Shown here: positions 52,420 to 61,696 of the stretch, piece after piece
How the letters are laid out: the number at the start of each line of letters is the position of its first letter
Numbering within the stretch: the stretch's first letter is position 1
NCBI GenBank assembly: GCA_947500055.1
Contig: CANMQO010000002.1
Coordinates: forward strand, 1-64,000
Length of the DNA stretch: 64,000 bases
DNA from: an uncultured Paracoccaceae bacterium
GTDB lineage: Bacteria; Pseudomonadota; Alphaproteobacteria; Rhodobacterales; Rhodobacteraceae
Direction: 5' to 3'
Translations under genes and position numbers: made by a program
The notes under the pieces: generated by a model
The model's database searches: none
Seen by the model: only the letters and a program-made list of their open reading frames with translations
Told to the model about the DNA's origin: nothing

Positions 52420-52449
52420 TTGCTTTTGAAAAAAATATGATCATATTAT
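52420..52449 (+). promoter_or_regulatory. Promoter of the potF unit with overlapping operator
   Basis: A -35 TTGCTT (52420-52425) and -10 TATTAT (52444-52449) are separated by 18 bases. The perfect 12-base palindrome ATATGATCATAT (52435-52446) overlaps the -10 and shares TGATCA with the puuA-side operators. It is a third copy of the presumed GntR site. Confidence 0.65.
52435..52446. promoter_or_regulatory. GntR operator copy 3 (ATATGATCATAT)
   Basis: The most symmetric of the three sites. It lies across the -10 of the potF promoter, in the intergenic region that also contains the gntR leader, so it could serve autoregulation too. Confidence 0.65.
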
Positions 52450-52492
52450 CTGGCTGGGAAGTTTAATGCACTTCCTGCAACGGGAGAGAGAA

Positions 52493-53584
52493 ATGAAAAA
52501 CAGTACAATGAAATTTGGGCTTGCTGTCGTGGCCACTTTGACAGCTGCCGCGGCCGCCGCGGAAGAAGTGCGTGTCTACAACTGGTCAGACTACATCGAC
52601 GAGGCGCTGCTTGAGAAATTTGAAACAGAAACCGGAATCAAACTGATCTACGACGTTTTCGATTCAAACGAAGTTTTGGAAACAAAAATGCTGGCCGGCG
52701 GTTCTGGGTATGACGTGGTTGTACCATCAGGGACATTCCTACAGCGCCAGATCAGCGCCGGGGCCTTCCAGACGCTCGACATGGCACAGCTGCCAAACGC
52801 CGGAAATCGCTGGGACGTTATTCTTGACCGCACCGCGCAATACGACGAAGGCAACGCCTATTCGATCAACTACATGTGGGGCACAACCGGCCTTGGTGTA
52901 AATGTGGGTCAGGTCGCCGAAATCCTTGGCGCCGACGCCCCGATCAATTCGCTTGATCTGGTCTTCAACCCCGCGAACATGGAAAAGCTGGCGGCATGTG
53001 GCGTCTATTTCCTCGATGCCCCGGCAGAAATGATCCCGGCCGCGCTGAAATATCTGGGCGAAAACCCTGACAGCCAGGATCCTGATGTGATCGCATTGGT
53101 CGAGCCCGTTCTGGCCGCCGTACGTCCGCATATCACCAAGTTCCACAGCTCTGAGTATATCAACGCGCTGGCTAATGGTGATATCTGCGTGGCCTTTGGC
53201 TGGTCCGGCGATATCCTGCAAGCCCGCGACCGCGCGGCAGATGCCGACAACGGCGTTGAAATCGCCTATAACGCCCCGATCGAGGGTGCGTTGATGTGGT
53301 TTGACCAAATGGCGATCCCGGTTGACGCACCGAACCCGACGGGTGCCCATACTTTCCTGAACTTCATGCTGGACGCCCAGAACATGGCTGATGCGTCAAA
53401 TTACGTGAATTACGCCAATGGCAATCTGGCGTCTCAGGACCTGCTGGTGGAGGACGTGATCGGCGATCCCGCGATTTACCCTGATGCGGCAACGCTGGAA
53501 AATCTTTACACGACAACGCCTTACGACCAACGTGTTCAGCGTGTGGTGACGCGCCTGTGGACCCGGATCAAATCCGGCACCTGA
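52493..53584 (+). CDS. potF: Putrescine-binding periplasmic protein
   Basis: A 363-residue exported protein. The signal peptide ends near an Ala-rich AAAAAA stretch, after which the mature chain begins EEVRVYNWSDYID, the PotF/PotD start. PotF ligand residues are conserved: the Trp-Ser of YNWSDY, GWSGD (Trp and Asp contacting the amines) and MWFDQ. FHSSEYINALANGDICVAFGW follows the PotF sequence. It collects putrescine or related diamines for the PotGHI transporter encoded next. GGGAGAGAG precedes the ATG at 52493. A terminator-like hairpin lies behind the stop. Confidence 0.94.
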   Translation: MKNSTMKFGLAVVATLTAAAAAAEEVRVYNWSDYIDEALLEKFETETGIKLIYDVFDSNEVLETKMLAGGSGYDVVVPSGTFLQRQISAGAFQTLDMAQLPNAGNRWDVILDRTAQYDEGNAYSINYMWGTTGLGVNVGQVAEILGADAPINSLDLVFNPANMEKLAACGVYFLDAPAEMIPAALKYLGENPDSQDPDVIALVEPVLAAVRPHITKFHSSEYINALANGDICVAFGWSGDILQARDRAADADNGVEIAYNAPIEGALMWFDQMAIPVDAPNPTGAHTFLNFMLDAQNMADASNYVNYANGNLASQDLLVEDVIGDPAIYPDAATLENLYTTTPYDQRVQRVVTRLWTRIKSGT

Positions 53585-53594
53585 TCAACCTATC

Positions 53595-53626
53595 ACCCCA
53601 CGCCGCACATGTGGCGCGGGGTTTTT
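53595..53626 (+). terminator. Rho-independent terminator/attenuator between potF and potG
   Basis: ACCCC-A-CGCCGC pairs with the complementary GTGGCG-C-GGGGT around an ACAT loop, followed by five T residues. It has the standard intrinsic terminator form, and would allow more of the binding protein than of the transporter components. Confidence 0.75.
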
Positions 53627-53647
53627 GTTCATGCCGATGGGGCCACC

Positions 53648-54787
53648 ATGACACAACAGCAGAAAAAGACGGTCTTTGAACCTTGGGATGAGCCAAATGA
53701 GCAGCCGATCATCCAGTTTAAGAATGTCACAAAACGCTTTGGATCATTCACCGCAATCGAAGATCTGACGCTGGATATCTACCGCAAGGAATTTTTTGCC
53801 TTGCTGGGCCCTTCCGGCTGCGGCAAGACGACCCTGATGCGGATGCTTGCCGGGTTTGAGACACCAACCGAAGGGAGCATCTTGCTGGACAACAAAGATA
53901 TTGCTGCTGTGCCCCCCAACAAACGCGCGGTGAATATGATGTTTCAATCCTACGCGCTGTTTCCCCATCTCACTGTCTTTGAAAACATTGCCTTTGGCTT
54001 GCGTCGCTCCAATATGCCCAAAGCGGATATTCCGGGCCGAGTTGAAGAGATGCTGCGTCTTACGCAACTGATGCCCTTTGCCAAACGCAAACCACACCAG
54101 ATTTCTGGTGGCCAGCGTCAGCGTGTGGCGCTTGCCCGCTCACTTGCAAAGGCCCCGAAATTGCTGTTGCTCGATGAACCGCTTGGCGCGCTTGATAAAA
54201 AACTGCGCAATGACACGCAGTTTGAACTGATGGACATCCAAGAGAAAACCGGGACAACTTTCGTCATCGTGACCCATGACCAGGAAGAGGCAATGACCGT
54301 CGCCAGCCGGGTTGCCGTGATGGATCAGGGCCGCATCGTTCAGGTCTCTACCCCCGACCGTATCTACGAAAGCCCAAATTCGGTTTATGTCGCCGATTTC
54401 ATCGGGGACATAAACCTGATCAAGGGCAAAGCGTATCATGTCGCCGGGGAACAAAGCGAAATTCATTGGGCAGAGGGTCAGGCCCCCATCCTCGCCACCT
54501 CCGCCACACCATGTCCAGATGGCGCGGATGTCACCTTCGCGATCCGCCCCGAGAAAGTCGCCATTTCAGCGGAGCGCCCGGAAGATATGGCAAATGCGGT
54601 AAGCGGCAAGATATTGGACATCGCCTATCTGGGCAACATCTCGACCTATCACGTCGAGCTGCCGTCCGGCGACATCGTCAAAGCGCAGGCCACCAACACG
54701 AGGCGAGTCGCCCGGCGCAGATTTACGTGGGAAGATGAGGTGTGGCTGTCGTGGACAGACACCGCCGGCCTCATCCTGACAACCTAG
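53648..54787 (+). CDS. potG: Putrescine ABC transporter ATP-binding protein
   Basis: A 379-residue ATPase. Walker A is GPSGCGKTT, the Q-loop is MMFQSYALFPHLTV, the signature is ISGGQRQRVALARSLAKAPK and Walker B is LLLLDEPLGALDKKLR. The C-terminal regulatory TOBE domain ends VWLSWTDTAGLILTT, as in PotG rather than PotA. It powers the PotHI channel. The ATG at 53648 is chosen by a GGGG stretch upstream and homology to PotG; the first 25 residues are variable. Confidence 0.93.
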   Translation: MTQQQKKTVFEPWDEPNEQPIIQFKNVTKRFGSFTAIEDLTLDIYRKEFFALLGPSGCGKTTLMRMLAGFETPTEGSILLDNKDIAAVPPNKRAVNMMFQSYALFPHLTVFENIAFGLRRSNMPKADIPGRVEEMLRLTQLMPFAKRKPHQISGGQRQRVALARSLAKAPKLLLLDEPLGALDKKLRNDTQFELMDIQEKTGTTFVIVTHDQEEAMTVASRVAVMDQGRIVQVSTPDRIYESPNSVYVADFIGDINLIKGKAYHVAGEQSEIHWAEGQAPILATSATPCPDGADVTFAIRPEKVAISAERPEDMANAVSGKILDIAYLGNISTYHVELPSGDIVKAQATNTRRVARRRFTWEDEVWLSWTDTAGLILTT

Positions 54788-54796
54788 GGGCTGGCA

Positions 54797-55693
54797 ATGG
54801 ATCTGCGTCGCAAATTCCTGATCTTCGTTCCCTACGCATGGCTGTTGGTCCTGTTCCTGATCCCTTTCGGAATTGTGCTGAAAATCTCACTTTCCGACAC
54901 GGCCCTCGCAATCCCCCCCTACACACCTAAGCTCGACTGGTCTGATGGCTGGTCTGGGATCATATCCTATTTCAGCCAGCTTGACTTCGAGAATTACGTC
55001 TTTCTGACCGAAGACAGCCTCTACTACGTCGCCTACCTCTCCAGCTTGAAAATAGCGACGATCTCAACCATCGCGACCCTCATCGTTGGCTACCCGATTG
55101 CCTACGCCATGGCCAAATCTCCCAGCCACTTGCGCCCAACCCTGATGATGCTGGTGATCTTGCCGTTCTGGACCAGCTTCCTGATCCGTGTCTACGCGTG
55201 GATGGGCATCCTCAGCCAGGAAGGCTTGCTTAATCAATTCCTGCTCTGGATCGGCTTGATCGCAACACCACTGACGATCCTGAATACAAACTGGGCGGTC
55301 TACATCGGCATCGTCTACACGTATCTGCCGTTCATGATCCTGCCGATCTATGCAGCCTTGGAGAAAATGGACGGCTCGCTGATGGAAGCCGCAGAAGACC
55401 TTGGCTGCTCGGCGATTTCGGCCTTTTGGCTGGTCACGGTACCGCTGTCCAAACCGGGCGTCATCGCGGGTAGCTTCTTGGTGTTCATCCCGGCACTCGG
55501 CGAATTTGTCATCCCATCCCTGCTGGGTGGATCAAAAACGATCATGATCGGCAAAGTTCTGTGGGAGGAGTTCTTTTCCAACCGCGACTGGCCCGTAGCC
55601 TCCGCCGTTGCCGTCATCCTGCTGGTCCTCCTGATCATTCCGATCATGCTATTCCAACGCAATGAGCGAAAGCAGCGGGAGATGGAGCAATGA
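54797..55693 (+). CDS. potH: Putrescine ABC transporter permease PotH
   Basis: A 298-residue inner-membrane permease with about six TM segments. The cytoplasmic coupling loop is MEAAEDLGCSAISAFWLVTVPLSKPGV (the EAA motif). The N-terminal segment, the extended periplasmic loop and GEFVIPSLLGGSKTIMIGK match PotH/PotB. AGGGG lies upstream of the ATG at 54797. The next permease gene overlaps its stop by ATGA. Confidence 0.92.
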   Translation: MDLRRKFLIFVPYAWLLVLFLIPFGIVLKISLSDTALAIPPYTPKLDWSDGWSGIISYFSQLDFENYVFLTEDSLYYVAYLSSLKIATISTIATLIVGYPIAYAMAKSPSHLRPTLMMLVILPFWTSFLIRVYAWMGILSQEGLLNQFLLWIGLIATPLTILNTNWAVYIGIVYTYLPFMILPIYAALEKMDGSLMEAAEDLGCSAISAFWLVTVPLSKPGVIAGSFLVFIPALGEFVIPSLLGGSKTIMIGKVLWEEFFSNRDWPVASAVAVILLVLLIIPIMLFQRNERKQREMEQ

Positions 55694-56511
55694 ACCAAGG
55701 TCGTTTCTCGTGGTTCAATGCCACCTCACTCACATTAGGGTTCGCATTCCTCTACCTGCCGATGCTGATCCTGATCATCTACAGCTTCAACGAATCCCGG
55801 CTGGTCACTGTCTGGGCAGGCTTCTCCACCAAATGGTACGGTGAGCTTCTTCAGAACGAAGCCTTCCTTGATGCAGCATGGGTCACGCTGAAAGTCGGTT
55901 TATGGTCCTCCACCCTCGCCACCATCCTTGGCACAATGGCAGCCTACGCCATGGTCCGCATGGGCCGCTTCACCGGGCGCGGGCTGTTTTCGGGCATGAT
56001 CTACGCCCCACTTGTCATGCCCGAGGTCATCACCGGCCTTGCGCTCCTGCTGTTTTTCATCGCTATCGGCCTTGACCGCGGTGTTGTTACAATCGCGCTG
56101 GCTCATACGACCTTTTCAATGTGCTATGTCTCGGTAGTCGTCACCTCGCGGTTGGTCACTTTCGATAAATCCCTTGAGGAAGCCGCACTTGATCTGGGCT
56201 GCACGCCGTTTGATGCCTTTCGCAGCGTGACGCTGCCGATCATCATGCCCGCAGTGGTCTCAGGCTGGTTGCTGGCCTTCACCCTGTCGCTCGATGACCT
56301 GGTGATTGCGTCTTTTACCTCGGGCCCCTCGTCAACAACGCTGCCAATCAAGATATTCAGCGCCGTCCGGCTAGGCGTCAGCCCCGAGATTAACGCCCTT
56401 TCGACCATCATGATCGGGATCGTAACCGTGGGGGTCATATCCGCTTCGCTGTTGTCGCGCCGCCGCTCCCTTCGCCACAAAGAAGACGAACAGAAGGCTC
56501 TCCGACAATGA
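55690..56511 (+). CDS. potI: Putrescine ABC transporter permease PotI
   Basis: A 273-residue permease with six TM segments. Its start, FLYLPMLILIIYSFNESR, and its coupling loop LEEAALDLGCTPFDAFRSVTLP, followed by FTLSLDDLVIASFTSGPSSTTLPI, are those of PotI/PotC. It overlaps potH (ATGA) and the next ligase gene (ATGA), so the four proteins are translationally linked. Confidence 0.92.
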   Translation: MNQGRFSWFNATSLTLGFAFLYLPMLILIIYSFNESRLVTVWAGFSTKWYGELLQNEAFLDAAWVTLKVGLWSSTLATILGTMAAYAMVRMGRFTGRGLFSGMIYAPLVMPEVITGLALLLFFIAIGLDRGVVTIALAHTTFSMCYVSVVVTSRLVTFDKSLEEAALDLGCTPFDAFRSVTLPIIMPAVVSGWLLAFTLSLDDLVIASFTSGPSSTTLPIKIFSAVRLGVSPEINALSTIMIGIVTVGVISASLLSRRRSLRHKEDEQKALRQ

Positions 56512-57854
56512 CCGAGTTTGAGGTCGAGTATCAGACCTATTGCGAGAAACACGGTGCGCCTGAACGCATCGAATTGATGTTATGCGACATCAACGCCGTC
56601 CTGCGCGGCAAATGGCTGCCCGGCGATCAGATATCCAAATTTGCAGAAGGCGCGGTCAAGCTGCCGCTCTCAACCTATGCCCCCAACATCATGGGCTACG
56701 AGGTCGAAGAAACTGGTTTGGGCAGTTGGGTCGGTGACCCAGATGGGATTATCACGCCTGTCTTGGGGACGCTCAAGCCAGTGCCATGGGCGGCGGGCAA
56801 CGTGGCGCAGCTCCTGGTTGAAATGGTTGACGAAAATGGCGATGTCAGCCCATTGTCGCCCCGCTCGCGCCTGCAAGACACCGTCACGCGCTGTAATAAC
56901 GCGGGCTACTTCCCGGTCGTCGCGACAGAGCTTGAATTCTACATCATCAAAAAGCGCGACGATCCGGCAGCCGCTCCTGAGGCGCCGGAAGGGTCTCCGG
57001 GCGCACAGAATTACGACCTTGAAGTTCTTAGCAATTTTGAGGGCATCCTGACAGAAATTCTCGACGCCGCCCGCCTGCAAGGCATCCCCACCGACACGCT
57101 TATCGCAGAATACGGCCCCGGCCAATTCGAGGTGAACTTTCACCACACCGATGATGTTCTCAGCGCCGCAGATGCCGCACTCTTGTTCAAACGGCTGGTC
57201 ATTGGCGTGGTCAACACCCACGGGTTAGAGGCCACGTTTATGGCCAAACCCTATGCCGACGAACCCGGTAACGGCATGCATGTTCACGCCTCCATGCTTG
57301 ACGCAAGCGGTCAAAACATCTTCGCGGCCACGGAAGAGGACGAAGTGTCGGGCACATTGAAAAGGGCTGTTGCCGGCCTGCTGACCACCATGCAGGACAC
57401 GCACGCCATCTTTGCGCCGCACATGAATTCGTTCCGGCGGTTTCAGCCGGGCAGCTTTGCCCCCACCGCCCCCGATTGGGGCGTCGATAACCGCGCCGCT
57501 GGTGTGCGGCTGCCCGAAGTCAATGGCCCCGGCGCACGGCTCGAGCATCGTATCGCTGGCGCTGATGTGAACCCCTATCTGGTCTTGTCCGCAATCCTCG
57601 GCGGCATGCTGCACGGGCTGAAAAACGACCCGCCCCTGCCGCCTGCGCTGGACGAAGATGACGCCGAACCGGCCGAACCGCTGACCCATGACTGGCAGAC
57701 CGCCGTGACCTGTTTCGAGGCGTCGCAATTCGCCAAGGATCTTTACGGCGACGATTATCACATGATTTATACGGCCATTCGCCAAGATGAGATAAAAGTT
57801 CTGACCTCGATCATCACCGAGGTTGAATTTCGCTACTACCTGAGCCGCCTTTGA
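56508..57854 (+). CDS. Second glutamine synthetase-like gamma-glutamyl-polyamine ligase
   Basis: A 448-residue ligase of the same family as the puuA product. Motifs are ATELEFYIIKK (metal Glu), GPGQFEVNFHHTDD, EPGNGMHVHASM and DNRAAGVRLPEVNGPGARLEHRIAG. It is clearly diverged from the first PuuA copy, with a different substrate lid region, so a different amine (for example spermidine, ethanolamine or isopropylamine) is possible. It overlaps potI by ATGA and thus belongs to the transporter unit. A glutamine amidotransferase gene follows 24 bases later. Confidence 0.88.
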   Translation: MTEFEVEYQTYCEKHGAPERIELMLCDINAVLRGKWLPGDQISKFAEGAVKLPLSTYAPNIMGYEVEETGLGSWVGDPDGIITPVLGTLKPVPWAAGNVAQLLVEMVDENGDVSPLSPRSRLQDTVTRCNNAGYFPVVATELEFYIIKKRDDPAAAPEAPEGSPGAQNYDLEVLSNFEGILTEILDAARLQGIPTDTLIAEYGPGQFEVNFHHTDDVLSAADAALLFKRLVIGVVNTHGLEATFMAKPYADEPGNGMHVHASMLDASGQNIFAATEEDEVSGTLKRAVAGLLTTMQDTHAIFAPHMNSFRRFQPGSFAPTAPDWGVDNRAAGVRLPEVNGPGARLEHRIAGADVNPYLVLSAILGGMLHGLKNDPPLPPALDEDDAEPAEPLTHDWQTAVTCFEASQFAKDLYGDDYHMIYTAIRQDEIKVLTSIITEVEFRYYLSRL

Positions 57855-57878
57855 CCACCACGATTGAGGCAACGCCAC

Positions 57879-58562
57879 ATGAAAATCGGAATTCTACAGA
57901 CAGGCCGGACGCCGGATGAAATGCGGGCAGAGCATGGCGACTATGATGACCTATTCAAACAGATGTTGGCCGGGCTCGGGTTCACGTTCGAAACCTATCC
58001 CGTGCTGGACGGCGTTCTTCCCGCTGCGGTGACGGACGCAGACGGTTGGCTGATCACCGGGTCCAGATTCGGGGTCTATGAAGATCATGACTGGATCGCG
58101 CCGCTTGAAGACTTCCTGCGCAAAACTTTTGCCGCTGACATGCCCATCGTCGGTGTCTGTTTCGGCCATCAAATCCTGGCGCAGGCATTGGGCGGCAAAG
58201 TTGAAAAATTTGTGGGCGGCTGGCAGGTCGGACCAACCGACTACATGCGTTCCAATGGCACCAAGGACCGCATCATGGCGTGGCACCAGGATCAGGTGAC
58301 GCGGCTACCGCAAGGTGCCAAAGTAATCGGCGCGTCTGACCGCTGCGCCTATGCAATGTTGGCCTATGGGAACACTGCATTGACCGTCCAACCACACCCT
58401 GAATTCAGCCCGGCGTTCATGCGCGACCTCTTGGCTGCGCGCCGTAATGTATTGCCGGCAGATGTCGCAGACGCCGTCGATGTCAGCGCAGGCGATGCTT
58501 TGACGTCACCCGACTACGCACAGCAATTCGAAGATTTCTTCAAACGCAGATTTATCTCCTGA
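57879..58562 (+). CDS. Class I glutamine amidotransferase-like protein, PuuD-like role
   Basis: A 227-residue class I glutamine amidotransferase domain. The nucleophile elbow is GVCFGHQILAQALGG, and the His-Glu pair is VQPHPEFSP. It resembles GMP-synthase-type stand-alone amidotransferases, but no synthetase partner is next to it. Here it most likely hydrolyses gamma-glutamyl intermediates (gamma-Glu-GABA to GABA, the PuuD step), inferred from position at the end of the polyamine unit. The ATG at 57879 is chosen because GAGG lies 9 bases upstream. Confidence 0.85.
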   Translation: MKIGILQTGRTPDEMRAEHGDYDDLFKQMLAGLGFTFETYPVLDGVLPAAVTDADGWLITGSRFGVYEDHDWIAPLEDFLRKTFAADMPIVGVCFGHQILAQALGGKVEKFVGGWQVGPTDYMRSNGTKDRIMAWHQDQVTRLPQGAKVIGASDRCAYAMLAYGNTALTVQPHPEFSPAFMRDLLAARRNVLPADVADAVDVSAGDALTSPDYAQQFEDFFKRRFIS

Positions 58563-58889
58563 ACGGCGGAAGCGTTCAAACCAAAACCTGAACGCACGAG
58601 TGTTGTCACTGGGGAGTGGAAAGAAGCTGGGGATCATGCTGCTTCTGGCTGCCCTTCACCAAACCTTCCATCGGGGACCAGCGCATCCGGCGTTTCTTGC
58701 CATGCAAGCGTTAGCGACATCACTGACCAGCCCCTCCGCTCGAGAACTCGAGACGGCTGACGGCATCAGGCCGCAGGTAATACCTAAGCGTCTCTCTCGG
58801 GCTGCCATTGCGAGCGCATAGCACTGTCGCAGATCAAAAAGGCATCGGAAAGACAGATGCCAGACGTGCCATCCGGCGACCGGGGGCAA
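58563..58889. other. Intergenic region between polyamine unit and xylonate dehydratase-like gene
   Basis: About 330 bases between two convergent genes. A weak inverted repeat GCGTTCA/TGAACGC (58572-58595) shortly after the amidotransferase stop could be a terminator. Short open frames are present but show no family similarity or ribosome-binding sites. No RNA gene was recognised. Confidence 0.5.
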
Positions 58890-60686
58890 TCAGTGGCTGT
58901 TGCGTGGATGTCCCTTGCGCGCGATATCGCGATAGCCCGGCGCATCCCGCAGCGTCATACCCTTGTCCAATCCCCCCACCAATTCGCGGAAATACTGCTG
59001 CCAGGGTGTCTGGCTTTCGGGGCCATGATACCCGCCGGCCTCTGCCAGTTTGGCCGCCCGATCCGCCAGTTCATCCAACGGGACGAGCATGTCAGCGGTG
59101 CATTTTCCCAGATCAATGCGCACCCGGTCACCGGTCTGCAAAAGAGCCAGACCACCACCATCTGCGGCCTCGGGCGATGCATTCAGGATCGACGGTGAAC
59201 CGGATGTCCCCGACTGGCGGCCATCGCCGATGCATGGCAGGGCCGCGATGCCTTTTTTCAGCAGGTAAGACGGGGCACGCATATTCACGACCTCCGCTCC
59301 GCCGGGATAACCCTTTGGACCAGCGCCGCGCATGAACAGAATGCAATTTTCGTCGATATTCTCGGCCGGATCATCAATCCGATCGTGAAAATCCTCCGGC
59401 CCGTCAAAGACGATGGCACGGCCCTCAAACGCGTTGGGGTCATCGGGATTGGACAGATAGGTCTTACGAAACGCCTCCCCAATCACACTTGTCTTCATGA
59501 TGGCACTTTCAAACAGGTTGCCCTTGAGGTTCAGAAAACCGGCATCCTTCAGCAGTGGCTGGTCAAGCGGGCGGATCACATCAGCATTGGACGCCACCTT
59601 ACCTGCGCAATTGTCTTCCATGGTCCGACCATTGACCGTCAGGGCCTGCGGATGTGGTAGCAGATCACCAGATAACAGTTCGGCCACAACCGACGGAACC
59701 CCACCTGCCCGGTGATAATCCTCACCAAGATAGGTTCCGGCAGGTTGCAGATTGACCAAAAGCGGAACGTGATAGCCCAGTCGCTGCCAATCATCATTGT
59801 CCAGCGGAACACCGAGATGGGCGGCAATGGCGTTCAGATGAATAGGCGCATTGGTCGATCCACCAATCGCCGAGTTGATCACGATTGCATTCTCGAAGGC
59901 TTCGCGGGTCATGATGTCCGACGGGCGCACATCATCCCAGACCATATCAACGATGCGTTTGCCCGTCTCATAACTGATCTGGCCACGCTCGCGATAAGTG
60001 GCCGGAATGGCGGCACTGCCCGGCAGTTGCATGCCCAGGGCCTCGGCCAATGAATTCATTGTCGTGGCCGTGCCCATCGTGTTGCAATAGCCAACCGACG
60101 GGGCGGAAGAGGCAACGATTTCCATGAATTGCTCTGTATCAATCTCACCACGCGCCATCATCTCGCGGGCTTTCCAGACAACCGTGCCGGACCCGGCGCG
60201 CTCGCCTTCCCACCAGCCGTTCAGCATCGGACCAACCGACAGGGCGATGGCGGGAATATTCACGGTTGCGGCGGCCATCAAAAGGGCCGGGGTCGTCTTG
60301 TCACAACCAACCGTCAGCACCACGCCGTCAATCGGATAACCGTAAAGCGATTCAACCAGCGACAGGTATGAAAGGTTGCGGTCAAGGCTCGCCGTCGGAC
60401 GCTTGCCTGTTTCCTGGATCGGGTGAACCGGCACCTCAATACAGGTCCCGCCAGCAGCAATAATCCCATCACGGACACGCTTTGCCAGTTCAATATGATG
60501 GCGGTTGCAAGGCGAAAGATCACTACCAGTCTGGGCAATCGCGATAATCGGCTTGCCCCCCTGCAATTCCTCGCGGGTCAGCCCGTAATTCAGATACCGC
60601 TCCAGATAAAGCGCGGTCATTTCCGGATCGTCGGAATTTGCGAACCATTGGCGCGAACGAAGATCCTCTTTGGCAATTTTGGGCAT
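58890..60686 (-). CDS. IlvD/Edd family dehydratase, D-xylonate dehydratase-like
   Basis: A 598-residue Fe-S dehydratase. It resembles the Caulobacter xylonate dehydratase pattern from end to end: [60 protein letters not shown] (Fe-S Cys), [15 protein letters not shown] (another Cys), then [21 protein letters not shown], ending PRNSH. Sugar acids (xylonate, arabonate or a related pentonate) are the likely substrates, converted to 2-keto-3-deoxy acids. The start is ATG 60686 by family alignment; longer frames are possible. The gene faces the amidotransferase gene tail to tail. Confidence 0.88.
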   Translation of the reverse strand: MPKIAKEDLRSRQWFANSDDPEMTALYLERYLNYGLTREELQGGKPIIAIAQTGSDLSPCNRHHIELAKRVRDGIIAAGGTCIEVPVHPIQETGKRPTASLDRNLSYLSLVESLYGYPIDGVVLTVGCDKTTPALLMAAATVNIPAIALSVGPMLNGWWEGERAGSGTVVWKAREMMARGEIDTEQFMEIVASSAPSVGYCNTMGTATTMNSLAEALGMQLPGSAAIPATYRERGQISYETGKRIVDMVWDDVRPSDIMTREAFENAIVINSAIGGSTNAPIHLNAIAAHLGVPLDNDDWQRLGYHVPLLVNLQPAGTYLGEDYHRAGGVPSVVAELLSGDLLPHPQALTVNGRTMEDNCAGKVASNADVIRPLDQPLLKDAGFLNLKGNLFESAIMKTSVIGEAFRKTYLSNPDDPNAFEGRAIVFDGPEDFHDRIDDPAENIDENCILFMRGAGPKGYPGGAEVVNMRAPSYLLKKGIAALPCIGDGRQSGTSGSPSILNASPEAADGGGLALLQTGDRVRIDLGKCTADMLVPLDELADRAAKLAEAGGYHGPESQTPWQQYFRELVGGLDKGMTLRDAPGYRDIARKGHPRNSH

Positions 60687-60967
60687 TGTGATGTCTTTCA
60701 AGTCAGGGGCTACGGGCGAAACCGGTGATCTGCGGGGAACATACATCGCCTTGACCGAATGGACAGCACCCAAGTTGCGACTGCGTCACTGAATATAGAA
60801 CGCCAGGGAACCGATCTCCGACCATTTGCCCCATTCACGCCACCCAGACGTTTGTTGCAGTGGATCGCACGTCTTTTGCGTCTTCACCGGCAGAACCAGC
60901 GGTGCCGATCGCAAGAAACTCCGGGTCCACGGTCAGCGCTCAGGAAATCTGCCTGCGCCAGTGCCGA
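60687..60967. other. Region between cutC and the xylonate dehydratase-like gene
   Basis: About 280 bases without a supported gene. It probably carries the promoter of the dehydratase gene, but no clear -35/-10 pair, palindrome or terminator was seen. The distance suggests the dehydratase is not in the amino-sugar operon. Confidence 0.4.
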
Positions 60968-61696
60968 TCATTCATCCGACAACCTGTTCAGCGCGGCGCG
61001 TAGTTCGTCAATCTTGTGCTTATCGGTGACGCGTTGCTGCCCAAAGCCAAATCCGTCCTGATCATCACCGTGTCCTGAAACAGACACACAGGAGGCGTGA
61101 AATGATGTGATGCCGGTGGATCTCGCGATCTGTGCAACATTCATTGCTGTGATCCCGGACCCCGCCATAATTTCGACCTGGCCAGCGGCAGTTCTTTGCA
61201 TATCGGACAATCGGGCAATGCCATCCAGCGCATGTTCTGCCCCACCAGATGTCAGGATCCGTCCGACACCCAGCGCAAAAGCCTGATCGATGATCAATAA
61301 CGGATCTGGCAGAATATCAACAACCCGGTGCAAGGTGACGTGCAGGCCATCCGCCGCATCGATCATGTTACGGATCGCCGGAAGATCAAGGCGCCCGCCA
61401 CGCGCAGCACCTATTACAACGCCAGCAAGACCACATTGGCGCACAAAGCAGATATCCTTGATTGCGGCGGTAAGGTCATGATGATCATAGGTAAAGTTAC
61501 CCGGGCGCGGCCGGATCAGCACGTGCACAGGCACGGTGCTGCTTTGGGCCTGGCGGATCAGGCCGGGGCCCGGTGTCAAGCCACCAAGGGCAAGCGCACT
61601 GCAAAGCTCAATCCTGTCGGCACGCCCTTCACAGGTCAAAAGACCGGCGGCGCTCTCAACGCAGACCTCCAGGCTAAAGGAACTATTCTGCGGCAT
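60968..61696 (-). CDS. cutC: CutC family protein
   Basis: A 242-residue TIM-barrel protein of the CutC family. Visible are SLEVCVESAAGL at the N-terminus, ADRIELCSALALGGLTPGPGLI, VHVLIRPRPGNFTYD, VVIGAARGGRLDLPAI, HRVVDI, RILTSGGAEHALDGI, IMAGSGITAMNV and FHASC. Once linked to copper handling in E. coli, its function is now considered unclear. The ATG at 61696 lies in the nagA coding end, overlapping by 14 bases. It is thus co-expressed with GlcNAc catabolic genes, hinting at a sugar-related role. Confidence 0.9.
   Translation of the reverse strand: MPQNSSFSLEVCVESAAGLLTCEGRADRIELCSALALGGLTPGPGLIRQAQSSTVPVHVLIRPRPGNFTYDHHDLTAAIKDICFVRQCGLAGVVIGAARGGRLDLPAIRNMIDAADGLHVTLHRVVDILPDPLLIIDQAFALGVGRILTSGGAEHALDGIARLSDMQRTAAGQVEIMAGSGITAMNVAQIARSTGITSFHASCVSVSGHGDDQDGFGFGQQRVTDKHKIDELRAALNRLSDE

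Noticed and set aside
52739..53350. A 203-codon frame opposite potF
   Set aside because: Antisense to potF, whose ligand-binding residues are conserved; no ribosome-binding site.
58656..58889. Short minus-strand frame in the gap beside the xylonate dehydratase-like gene, considered as an integrase or transposon relic
   Set aside because: No catalytic motif or family pattern could be recognised; kept as intergenic.
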